A DNA stretch of 64,000 nucleotides from Leptospira neocaledonica (GTDB taxonomy: Bacteria; Spirochaetota; Leptospiria; Leptospirales; Leptospiraceae), in NCBI RefSeq assembly GCF_002812205.1, contig NZ_NPEA01000011.1:1-64000 (forward strand), read 5' to 3'. Each line of letters opens with the position of its first letter. The first letter of the stretch is position 1. The notes below the pieces were generated by a model that was given only the letters and a program-made list of their open reading frames with translations, made no database searches and was not told the DNA's origin. Position numbers and translations under genes: made by a program. Shown here piece by piece: positions 8,569 through 17,106 of the stretch.

Positions 8569-9692
8569 ACTTCTTGGATCTGAGGAAGTGTAAAGAAGAA
8601 GGTTGCCCCCTCGCCTACTTCGCCTTCAGCCCAAACTTTTCCTCCATGTCTAAAAATGATCCTTTGAACGATCGCAAGTCCGATCCCTACACCTTCAAAA
8701 TCTCTATTATCATGCAATCTTTGAAATACTCCGAAAAGTCTGTCCTGGTATTTCATATTAAAACCCGCTCCGTTATCTTTTACGAAGTACGTATTCTCTC
8801 CTTCCGATCCTTTGCATCCTATCTCAATAATGGGCTCTTCTTTTTTAGAAGAATACTTGATCGCATTGGATACCAGATTTACAAAAACTTGAGTTAATAA
8901 TTCAGAATCTCCCATAGCCGGTAATAATTCGCCAACATGGATCCTATGATTTCCATTTCGAGCATCTGCTTGCAATTCGTATAATGTATGCTGCACAAGA
9001 TCGGAAACATTTACTATGGTTTTGGTAATTTCCTTCTTACCCATTCTGGAAAGTAGAAGTAGACTATCTATCAGTTTGTCCATCTTCATTGTACTTCCAA
9101 CGATCACTCCTAGGATTCTTTTCGCCTCATCGTCCAGATCTTTTGTGTAATCTTCCTGCAAAATTTTAGCAAAACCTTCGATTGCGCGTAACGGACCTCT
9201 CAAGTCATGAGAAACCGAATAACAGAATGCATCCAATTCCTTATTTGCATTTTCCAATTCTTCGTTTTTCTTTTGAAGATCCTCATTTAGTACATGAAGA
9301 GATATCTCCTGCATATGTTTATCTACGAAAAATTTTACCTTGTTTCGGAGTATCTGCGGCTCAAAAGGTTTTGTGATAAAGCTAAATGCTCCTTTTTCGT
9401 ACCCTTTAAATACGTTCAGATTATCAGTGTATACAGCAGAGATAAAAATAAAAGGTAACCTTGCGGTCTTCTCCTCTTCTCTTAAGATACTTGCGAGTTC
9501 GTACCCATCCATTTCAGGCATTTGGATATCCAATAATGCCAAAGCAAAATCATGGTGCAAGGTGGCTTTTAATGCTTCATTACCGCTCAATGCACGGATC
9601 AGATCCACATTTAGATCCTTTAACACTGTTTCCAAGGCCACCAGGTTTTCCGGTCGATCGTCTACGATTAATATTTTAGGCTTGGTATTCAT
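8565..9692 (-). CDS. REC-histidine kinase (receiver domain followed by kinase)
   Basis: A 375-residue soluble protein. An N-terminal receiver domain (about 5-122, phospho-acceptor D55 in LALLDIQMPEMDG, K108 of the KPF motif) is linked by a coiled coil to a phytochrome-like HisKA (H162 in YSVSHDLRGPL) and a HATPase with DNGAGF and GVGIGLAIV. A receiver at the N-terminus means the kinase itself is the output of an upstream phosphorelay. It starts 4 bp after the triple-REC hybrid kinase and ends the CheR-CheB operon. The start lacks a strong ribosome site of its own. No DNA-binding or enzyme output domain is present, so a further partner should exist elsewhere. Confidence 0.92.
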   Translation of the reverse strand: MNTKPKILIVDDRPENLVALETVLKDLNVDLIRALSGNEALKATLHHDFALALLDIQMPEMDGYELASILREEEKTARLPFIFISAVYTDNLNVFKGYEKGAFSFITKPFEPQILRNKVKFFVDKHMQEISLHVLNEDLQKKNEELENANKELDAFCYSVSHDLRGPLRAIEGFAKILQEDYTKDLDDEAKRILGVIVGSTMKMDKLIDSLLLLSRMGKKEITKTIVNVSDLVQHTLYELQADARNGNHRIHVGELLPAMGDSELLTQVFVNLVSNAIKYSSKKEEPIIEIGCKGSEGENTYFVKDNGAGFNMKYQDRLFGVFQRLHDNRDFEGVGIGLAIVQRIIFRHGGKVWAEGEVGEGATFFFTLPQIQEV

Positions 9693-9696
9693 AGTT

Positions 9697-12600
9697 TCAC
9701 CTACTCAACCATACTCTCATCAAAGAAAGTAACCTTTCCACGTCTACAGGTTTGGAAATATAATCGTTTGCACCTGCATCTATACATTTTTGTCTATCGT
9801 CTTTCATTGCCTTGGCAGTGAGAGCGATGATTGGAAGACGATCGTATCTTTTTTCCGATCTTATCCTTCTCATGGTCTCATATCCGTCCATCTCTGGCAT
9901 CATGATATCCATTAGAACTATATCCATTTCCTGTTGAGAATCCAAGGAACTTAAGGCGGTCTTTCCATTATCCGCCTTAAAAACTTCCATTCCTCTATCT
10001 TTTAGAATTTTAGATAATGCGAATACATTTCGCATATCATCATCTACTAGGAGGACTTTCTTTTTCTGGAAAATAGCTTCCTTATCATATAGATTATTTA
10101 TGATCTTTTGTTTTCCTTCCGGAAGTTTGCTAATGGTCCTATGAAGGAAAAGTGCGGTCTCATCCAATAATCTTTCTTCCGATTTTACACCTTTGATGAT
10201 GATACTCTCCGCATATTTTTGGAGTTCTGCGTTCTCTTCCCTGGTCAGCTCTTTACCCGTATAGATGATAATAGGGGGCATTGCCTGGCCTTTCGTTTTT
10301 TCCAACTCGTAGATGAGTTCGAATCCGCTCATATCGGGAAGTCCTATATCCAAAACGATACAATCGAAATAATTTTCTTGGTAAGCCTTGATCGCGTCTT
10401 TACCATTGCTTGCCTCAAAACATTTTACGTCCCCATTCCCGATCAGCTTTCTCATAGCAATCCTGGAATTATCGTCGTCCTCGATGATAAGTAAATTTTT
10501 CATCTTTCGATTGATGAAGTTCTCTATCCTGTTAAATGCCTCTTCCAATTCTCTTTTATTTACAGGTTTCACCAAATATTCCACAGCACCTTCTTTAATA
10601 GGATCGATGGAATACTCGTTACCCGAGATTACATGGACTGGGATATGCCTCACTTTTGGATTGGATTTAAGTTCATTCAATACGGTATGACCGTTTATCC
10701 CTGGAAGATTCAAATCTAAAATAATGGCATTAGGCAGATGTTTTTCCGCAAGTATCAGCCCATCTTCCCCCGTAGATGCCGATAAACATTTAAAGTCCTT
10801 ATCATGCGCCTGTTTGATCAGAACCGAAGCAAATTTCAGATCATCTTCGATAATCAAAACTACTTTATCATTTTCTGAAATGATTTCCCTGTCGTCTTCC
10901 GCGCTCGGTGAATCTATAAATCGAGCTTCTTTGGGAACGGAAGATGGTCTTTGTTCAGTCAAAGGAACTTCTCCTTCGGAGTGAACAGTTCCATTTTCCT
11001 TTTTTATCTCTACTGGAATCGAAAGGGAAAAAGTAGACCCCTGATTGATCTTACTTTCTAAGCCTATATAACCTCCTAAAATTTTAGCCAACTCTCTCGA
11101 TATAGATAAACCTAAGCCTGTTCCTCCATATTTACGAGAAGTACTTCCATCCGCCTGCTGAAACGCTTCAAATATGGACATCTGTTTTTCTTCCGGGATA
11201 CCTATTCCAGTGTCAGAGACGGATATTATAATTTTCTGATATCCATCCGGCCGGACTTCCAAGGCGATTTTTCCTTTTTCGGTAAACTTTAATGCATTCG
11301 ACAGTAAATTTTTGAGAATCTGATTCAAACGTAGAGAATCCGTAGAAATATACTCTGGGCAATCCTCGGATACAAAACCGATTAGACTCAATTGTTTTTT
11401 ATCCGCCTGATGTTTGAAATCTTTGAGTAAGGAATCCACGAATTTGCGGACGGAGACCTTTTCCAAATTAACCTGCATTTTCCCGGATTCAATTTTAGAA
11501 AGATCTAATACTTCATTGATAAGGACTAATAAATCCTGACCACTTTTATAAATAATATTCGCACTTTCCACCTGATCGGAACTCAGGTTCTTTTTATTGT
11601 TTTCCGAAAGATCCTTGGACAGAATCAAAAGACTATTCAATGGAGTCCGAAGTTCGTGAGACATATTGGCCAAAAATTCGGATTTGTATTTGCTGCTGAT
11701 CTCCAATTGTTTACTTTTTTGTTCTATATCTAATCTTGCATTCTCTACTTCTTTATTTTTAATTTCCAAAGCCTGGGTCTGTTCTTCCAACTCTTCGTTT
11801 GTGATCCTAAGTTCTTCTTGTTGCTGTTTTAAGATCTGGGTCTGTTCCTCCAGTTCCTCGTTCATTTGTTTTAGTTCTTCCTGCTGGGATTGCAGTTCTT
11901 CGCTCTGCACCTGTGTCTCTTCCAATAATGTTTGGATCTTTTTCCTGGAAATTGCAGAGTTAAGACTGATCCCCACATTCTCCATACAGGATCTTAAGAA
12001 CTCCAACTCGGTCCCGGTAAACTTAGAAAGTTTTCCGATCTCGATCACTCCGAGTGTTTGGCCTTCGAATAGAAATGGAATCAGGAACAGATCGGTGGGT
12101 TTAGTATTTAAAAAGGAGGATTGGATCTTAATATGATCCTCATGTACATCGGTAACCAACATTTCTTTTTGTTGGGAAGCGACTTGTCCTACCAGACCTT
12201 CCTTTAAGGAAAAATAATCCGCCAGTTTTCCTCCGGTAAACGCATATTCGCCGGTCAATTTCAGCGACTTGTCTTTTTCATCGGAAAGATAAATGGCCCC
12301 TATTTGAGCTCTCAAATATTCTCCAAAGAAGTTCACTATACTTTGGGCAAGGCCCTCAATTGTCTGGTCCCCTCTTAACCCTTCGTTCAATCGATTCTGG
12401 CCTTGGGTCAACCAAATATGTTTTTCATTTTCGGATGTAGTGGAACGAAGGGATTGAGTCATCTTTAGTAACGAGAGCCCAAGGGAATCCTTTTCGGATT
12501 TCGGCCGAAAAACCACATTATAATCACCGGATGCTACGGTATTTGCATTATGCGCTACTTCTTTGAAACTTTCGTTAATATTCACCAAAGAATCGAAAAT

Positions 12601-13356
12601 CAGCCTTAATTCGTCTTCATTAGAATCTTCCAATATTTGGTCAGAAAATTCTCTGCTTGCGATTTTTTCCGCCTCGTTTGCGATAAAGTAGATCCTATCT
12701 GTTATACTCCTTACAATCCAGAAAGACACAGCAATCACGATCACTACACACGAAATGACTAAAAATACCAAAAAGGAGAAGGTATATTCGAAATCCCCAA
12801 TATTCTTCTTTTTCTCAAACTCCATTAGTTTTTCGTTCCGCTCCACAATCCTGGCGAATTGTTTCATAGCAGTATCTCTTACTATCAATGCGGGCCCTGC
12901 AGATATCGCAAATGCCTGATCATTAACATTCTTTAACGCAAGAGTTACAATCTCATCCTGGTATTTTCGCAATTGTTTCCAGGAAGTTTTGAATTCTTCC
13001 AACAAAACCTTTCCCTCTGCATCGGAGAGCTCGTTTAATTGTAACATTTTGTCGTCCACGGTATCAGCGGCTTTCAGAAAACGATCCCTAAAATAAAGCA
13101 TCTGTTCCGTACGTCTTTCGATGATGACATTTTTTTCGTGACGAGTAGAATCCAATAAAGCGATCATGATCTCGTTGGATAGATTCACTCTTTTGGCAGA
13201 GCCATCCACAATCCTTTGCAATCTCATATTCGATTCAGAAAGTTTATCTATCACAAATATGGATGTACCTACGAATATAGAAAGCAGCAGAGAAAAGCCT
13301 ATAAATAGTTTGGTTCGGATCGTCATCTTTTTCAAATCCACTTCAATCACTCTCAC
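9697..13356 (-). CDS. Membrane hybrid histidine kinase with three receiver domains
   Basis: A 1219-residue protein: TM1 (about 15-36), periplasmic four-helix-type sensor (37-190), TM2 (192-214), one or two HAMP units (215-310), GAF (325-465), a Gln/Glu-rich coiled coil (472-555), HisKA with H567 in NMSHELRTPLN, HATPase to about 785, then REC1 (D881), REC2 (D1003) and REC3 (D1150). REC2 is divergent in its Lys region. The GTG start used here overlaps cheB by 14 bp; internal GTGs and an ATG at 13326 (residue 11) are alternatives, all leaving TM1 intact. It is encoded between CheB and a REC-kinase, so it likely collects signals and passes phosphate to that kinase. Confidence 0.92.
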   Translation of the reverse strand: MRVIEVDLKKMTIRTKLFIGFSLLLSIFVGTSIFVIDKLSESNMRLQRIVDGSAKRVNLSNEIMIALLDSTRHEKNVIIERRTEQMLYFRDRFLKAADTVDDKMLQLNELSDAEGKVLLEEFKTSWKQLRKYQDEIVTLALKNVNDQAFAISAGPALIVRDTAMKQFARIVERNEKLMEFEKKKNIGDFEYTFSFLVFLVISCVVIVIAVSFWIVRSITDRIYFIANEAEKIASREFSDQILEDSNEDELRLIFDSLVNINESFKEVAHNANTVASGDYNVVFRPKSEKDSLGLSLLKMTQSLRSTTSENEKHIWLTQGQNRLNEGLRGDQTIEGLAQSIVNFFGEYLRAQIGAIYLSDEKDKSLKLTGEYAFTGGKLADYFSLKEGLVGQVASQQKEMLVTDVHEDHIKIQSSFLNTKPTDLFLIPFLFEGQTLGVIEIGKLSKFTGTELEFLRSCMENVGISLNSAISRKKIQTLLEETQVQSEELQSQQEELKQMNEELEEQTQILKQQQEELRITNEELEEQTQALEIKNKEVENARLDIEQKSKQLEISSKYKSEFLANMSHELRTPLNSLLILSKDLSENNKKNLSSDQVESANIIYKSGQDLLVLINEVLDLSKIESGKMQVNLEKVSVRKFVDSLLKDFKHQADKKQLSLIGFVSEDCPEYISTDSLRLNQILKNLLSNALKFTEKGKIALEVRPDGYQKIIISVSDTGIGIPEEKQMSIFEAFQQADGSTSRKYGGTGLGLSISRELAKILGGYIGLESKINQGSTFSLSIPVEIKKENGTVHSEGEVPLTEQRPSSVPKEARFIDSPSAEDDREIISENDKVVLIIEDDLKFASVLIKQAHDKDFKCLSASTGEDGLILAEKHLPNAIILDLNLPGINGHTVLNELKSNPKVRHIPVHVISGNEYSIDPIKEGAVEYLVKPVNKRELEEAFNRIENFINRKMKNLLIIEDDDNSRIAMRKLIGNGDVKCFEASNGKDAIKAYQENYFDCIVLDIGLPDMSGFELIYELEKTKGQAMPPIIIYTGKELTREENAELQKYAESIIIKGVKSEERLLDETALFLHRTISKLPEGKQKIINNLYDKEAIFQKKKVLLVDDDMRNVFALSKILKDRGMEVFKADNGKTALSSLDSQQEMDIVLMDIMMPEMDGYETMRRIRSEKRYDRLPIIALTAKAMKDDRQKCIDAGANDYISKPVDVERLLSLMRVWLSR

Positions 13357-13912
13357 CTAATGTTTTTAAAAAATTCGCCATCTCTTCTAAAGGAAGAATA
13401 TGATCCACAGAAGAAGTAGAGATTGCATATGCAGGCATAGAAGGAGATTCTGCGGTTTCAGGGTCTTGTACGATAGTCAGTCCACCTTCTTCCTTTATTT
13501 TTCTAAGTCCGAGGGCTCCGTCCGAATTGGAGCCTGTTAAAATAATTCCGATCAACTCGTCTCTATAGGCCTCCGCTGCAGATTCAAAAAGTACATCAAT
13601 CGACGGCCTTGCAAAATTTACTTTTGCCTCTGTGCTTAAAGAGAATGTTTTGTCTTTTTCCATCAATAGATGGTAATTCGCAGGAGCCATATAAATATTC
13701 CCTCGTTCTATTTTTTCTTTTTCGTCTGCTTCTTTTACATTCAACCCGCAGGTCCTGTTCATACTTTCGATCCAATATCCGTCCGAACGAGGGCTCACGT
13801 GTTGTACAACCACAATTGGAAGGGGATAATTTTCAGGCAAAGAAGGTAATATCTTCATAAGAGCGTTCAGGCCGCCCGAAGAAACCCCTATCACAATCGC
13901 CCCGTATCCCAT
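13343..13912 (-). CDS. CheB-type methylesterase, without receiver domain
   Basis: A 189-residue protein that is only the catalytic CheB domain. The probable triad is S11 (GVSSGG), H38 (VVQHVS) and D131 (TGSNSDGALG). Classical CheB carries an N-terminal receiver for control, which is missing here. CheB removes methyl esters or deamidates glutamines of chemoreceptors. It lies 20 bp after a cheR gene and overlaps the hybrid kinase gene, in an operon without chemoreceptor, cheA or cheW. Its substrate may therefore be the long coiled coil or the four-helix sensor of the hybrid kinase; that is inference. Confidence 0.9.
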   Translation of the reverse strand: MGYGAIVIGVSSGGLNALMKILPSLPENYPLPIVVVQHVSPRSDGYWIESMNRTCGLNVKEADEKEKIERGNIYMAPANYHLLMEKDKTFSLSTEAKVNFARPSIDVLFESAAEAYRDELIGIILTGSNSDGALGLRKIKEEGGLTIVQDPETAESPSMPAYAISTSSVDHILPLEEMANFLKTLGESD

Positions 13913-13932
13913 CTACATCAATTTATAAATAC

Positions 13933-14757
13933 TTAATATTTCTTCTTAAATACTTTCTGCCTTGAATCCAAATCTTGGTATGCATCTTTCAATTCGCTAA
14001 AATACATCCCTTCCTTAGAGCCCAAACAAAGAACACCTCCCTTAATTAAACTTTCGTAAAACATCTTATGCACCTTGTTCTGAAGTTCTCTTTTGAAATA
14101 GATAAGTACATTCCTGCACAATATCATATGAACCTCCGCAAATACGCTATCCGTCACGAGATTATGATTCGCCCAGACTATATTCTTTTTTAGATTTTGG
14201 TTCATGATGGCCATATTCTCATCGGCGATATAATAATCCGAAAAAGCGGACCTTCCCCCCGCAGCTTGGTAATTTGTAGTATATTCCTTTATTAAATTAT
14301 TCGAAAATATACCTTGTTTTGCATCGTCGAGGGCCCGTTGGTTGAAATCGGTTGCGTAAATGGTTGTTCTTTCCATAAGGCCTTCTTCCGTTAGAAGAAT
14401 TGCCATAGAGTAGGCCTCTTCTCCTGTGGAACATCCTGCATGCCAGACCTTTATGAATGGATATGTTTTTAAGATTGGAATGATCTTTTCACGAACCGAT
14501 CTATAAAAACCAGGATCTCGGAACATTTCCGTAACCGTGATAGACAGATCATGTAATAGATCGTTTGCAAAACTTTTGTTATGTAGAAGTTGAAACTGCA
14601 TTTCCGAAACCGTATTACATCCGGATAATACCATCCGATTCGTGATCCTACGCTTTATATGAGCGTCCGAATATTGCCTAAAATCGTACCCGTATTTCTG
14701 ATAGATGGCCTCTAATAATAAATCGATCTCTATCTCGGTACTATCCTTAGCTGCCAT
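13933..14757 (-). CDS. CheR-type SAM-dependent methyltransferase
   Basis: A 274-residue protein with the N-terminal CheR helical domain (about 20-85), the TEMFRDPGFY motif, the SAM-binding loop HAGCSTGEEAYS and the CRNVLIYF motif. All are typical of chemotaxis glutamate methyltransferases. It is the first gene of the operon cheR-cheB-hybrid kinase-REC kinase. A stand-alone pair with a hybrid kinase is known in non-chemotactic signalling modules of other bacteria; here the pair probably tunes the kinase by reversible methylation, which is inference. The 198 bp upstream should contain the promoter, but no clear boxes were picked out. Confidence 0.93.
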   Translation of the reverse strand: MAAKDSTEIEIDLLLEAIYQKYGYDFRQYSDAHIKRRITNRMVLSGCNTVSEMQFQLLHNKSFANDLLHDLSITVTEMFRDPGFYRSVREKIIPILKTYPFIKVWHAGCSTGEEAYSMAILLTEEGLMERTTIYATDFNQRALDDAKQGIFSNNLIKEYTTNYQAAGGRSAFSDYYIADENMAIMNQNLKKNIVWANHNLVTDSVFAEVHMILCRNVLIYFKRELQNKVHKMFYESLIKGGVLCLGSKEGMYFSELKDAYQDLDSRQKVFKKKY

Positions 14758-14955
14758 AGTTTAACTTTTTCTAAAACTTCCCTGGGCCAAACCGAGGGGA
14801 TATTCTACGGTTTTTAGGAAACTTAAATCAACTATTTATTTCAAATTCAGGTCAAAATAGTCCGAATTATGCGATTTTATGTAAAAAAGGATTCTGTTAC
14901 GAAATCAGAGCGGAGAAATCACTTTAGGATCTCTAAAAAAAGAATATGAACTGGA

Positions 14956-16143
14956 TCAATAGATTCCGTCTGAGTCGTAAAAAAACGAGGCTCCGGGCAT
15001 GATATACACTTCTGTCAAGGTTTGTTTGGAATGATGACTCATTTGTCCCAAATCTACATTCGGGAAACGTAATAGATAATCGTTTGTAGAAACCGTTCCA
15101 GTGGTATTACCCACATACATAGAATAACTTCTCGTAATATCTTGACGGATCATTCCAATATCGAGGCTAAACCTACAATATCTGAACGAGGACTCGAACA
15201 TAAATATAGTCCCCTTATCTGCAACTTTCCCTCCATAAGCAGGAGCGGAAATACTATAAGTCCCAGGTCCTCCTGAAACTGACTCTTGTAAGATCTGACT
15301 TCCGATCGCGGAAAAATCACCTTTCCGATCCAAATATTCTAAACGAGAACGGATCTCCCACCATTCTGTAATTTTGAATTTCAGATAAATCCCCGGAAGA
15401 ATTCCTTTCATGGAAAAATTGGACTCTACGTTTCCTCCGACCGACCAGGTTGCCTTATCCGGAACTGGAGCACCTGGGCGAGAAGTAGAATATGATCCGT
15501 AAGAACCGGTGTCCTGCTCCGCATATCTATGAAAATTTACGGAGGGTCCGATCCTAAACCTAGAAGTAAAAGGATGAATATAAGAAAATCTTAAATGATC
15601 ATTAACACCATTGAATCGAAGTAGTCGGTTACCTTCAAATGCTGAAGCCCAATATAGATCCGTTCTAGGAGTGATAAAATTTGTGGAGGCAGGCTCCTCT
15701 TTACCATATTTTCCTAATGTGGAATTTCTCGCGGACTGAATCTCGAATCGATTTTTCCATCCATAACTGATATCCCAGGCCTGAGTTTGAACTCCCAATG
15801 ATTTTGCCTCTTTATAAGGAAAAGAAGTCGGAGAATCAGGATCCATTATGTTTCGGAATATTGAATCCTTGGACCAGGCAGGTCCAGTTTCATTCAATAT
15901 TGCGGGAGAAAGATTTCCGATTCCCGCGCCTACACGAATCATCAATCTATGTTCGAAAACCTTACTAAATTTATCATTAGGATCGTTAAACCAAGAAGAA
16001 ATTTCTTTAACACCCTCCTCTGGTTTAACAGTAGATGGTTGTTCCGGCTTTTCCAGTTCCTGTGCAAAATTCGGACTTATAAAGGATAAAAATAAAGAGA
16101 AGCTTAATAAAATTTTAAAATTCGAAATCATAAAGAATCTCAT
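14956..16143 (-). CDS. Putative outer-membrane beta-barrel protein
   Basis: A 395-residue protein. The ATG at 16143 was chosen because an AAGGGA ribosome site lies 6 nt upstream, it gives a clean signal peptide (FKILLSFSLFLSFISPNFAQ), and it avoids overlap with the OmpA gene; a start 37 codons further upstream is open but unlikely. The mature chain is rich in alternating aromatic and polar residues, as in beta-barrels (e.g. RIGPSVNFHRYAEQ, GIYLKFKITEWWEIR). It ends with an aromatic-containing strand. It follows the OmpA-like lipoprotein by 10 bp and is surely cotranscribed. No family was recognised. Confidence 0.72.
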   Translation of the reverse strand: MRFFMISNFKILLSFSLFLSFISPNFAQELEKPEQPSTVKPEEGVKEISSWFNDPNDKFSKVFEHRLMIRVGAGIGNLSPAILNETGPAWSKDSIFRNIMDPDSPTSFPYKEAKSLGVQTQAWDISYGWKNRFEIQSARNSTLGKYGKEEPASTNFITPRTDLYWASAFEGNRLLRFNGVNDHLRFSYIHPFTSRFRIGPSVNFHRYAEQDTGSYGSYSTSRPGAPVPDKATWSVGGNVESNFSMKGILPGIYLKFKITEWWEIRSRLEYLDRKGDFSAIGSQILQESVSGGPGTYSISAPAYGGKVADKGTIFMFESSFRYCRFSLDIGMIRQDITRSYSMYVGNTTGTVSTNDYLLRFPNVDLGQMSHHSKQTLTEVYIMPGASFFYDSDGIY

Positions 16144-16153
16144 TCGAATTCCC

Positions 16154-16861
16154 TTAATATACGATCCGAACCGTTCCGACGTATATTTCGGTTCTTCGAT
16201 TCTTTTTTTCGGAGAAGAAAGTATCAACGATCTTACGCAGATCCGCGTATCCATCCACTTCCTTAAATCTCTCCTCTATAATTTCATGGGATTGTTTGAG
16301 CTCTTGTTTTACTGCTTGGGATCTTTCCTTACTCAATTTTAGATTTGAAGTGAAGGAACCAGGAGTATCCGTATGCCCTCCGATCCTAACATTCGTTTCA
16401 GGATAAGCAACTAAGGCGTCGGCAATCTTAGAGATAAGTTCCTTTGCTTTCGGAGTTAATGTGGATCTACCGGAAGGAAATGCAACGTCCCCATCTATAA
16501 TGATCAAAAGTTCTTTTAATTTTTTATCTTCTTCTATTCGTTTGAGTTCGACTCCCGGAGCCTTCAGGCCTTCGTCAGATTGTTCGAATGTAGTTCCTGA
16601 AAACTCAAACGCCTTTTTTAAACCTCGATACATGATCTCCAAGTAATTTGGGGTTCCCAGATCATCTAAAGCCCCTTCACTTAATGTACCTAAAGCTTCT
16701 TCCTTGGAGTTTGCAGGGATCTCATCTTCCGGAACACATCCGCAAAATTTTTGGAAAGATTTAGACTCAACGATGGCATATCTTGTCCGAGCGCAATCCA
16801 TGAATAAAAAAGATACGGTTAAAAAGAGTAAAAAAGAAATACGAGAATTAATAATCACCAC
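16154..16861 (-). CDS. OmpA-family lipoprotein
   Basis: A 235-residue protein with a signal peptide ending FLFMDC, a relaxed spirochaetal lipobox (C23). A middle region of unknown fold is followed by an OmpA-like peptidoglycan-binding domain (about 120-235) with the LTPKAKELI start, VRIGGHTDTPGS and LSKERSQAVKQEL; the end ENKKNRRTEI-like segment (NRRTEIYVG) is also typical. It should anchor the outer membrane to peptidoglycan. The start is a GTG (two in a row), with a poor ribosome site. It lies immediately upstream of a putative beta-barrel protein, so the two may act together at the surface. Confidence 0.87.
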   Translation of the reverse strand: MVIINSRISFLLFLTVSFLFMDCARTRYAIVESKSFQKFCGCVPEDEIPANSKEEALGTLSEGALDDLGTPNYLEIMYRGLKKAFEFSGTTFEQSDEGLKAPGVELKRIEEDKKLKELLIIIDGDVAFPSGRSTLTPKAKELISKIADALVAYPETNVRIGGHTDTPGSFTSNLKLSKERSQAVKQELKQSHEIIEERFKEVDGYADLRKIVDTFFSEKKNRRTEIYVGTVRIVY

Positions 16862-17106
16862 TCGAATACGATTTGAAGAAGAAAGTTATGACCCTTGTGC
16901 TGGATAGAACTCACACAAGATACTACTTTTTTATAATATTCACGAAGTCTTATGTAAGTTTTAAGATTTTATTAAAAACAAAATCTTTACTTGGCACTTA
17001 AGGAATGGTCTAAAACTTTTTTACGAAATTTCTGAAAAAGATTAGAGTTAATTTCTATTTGAGAATGCCTAGCCTTAATCGCAGAAACCAAACTGGACTG
17101 AGGTCG

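Noticed and set aside
13609..13860. Antisense frame inside cheB
   Set aside because: The CheB catalytic motifs are in the minus frame.
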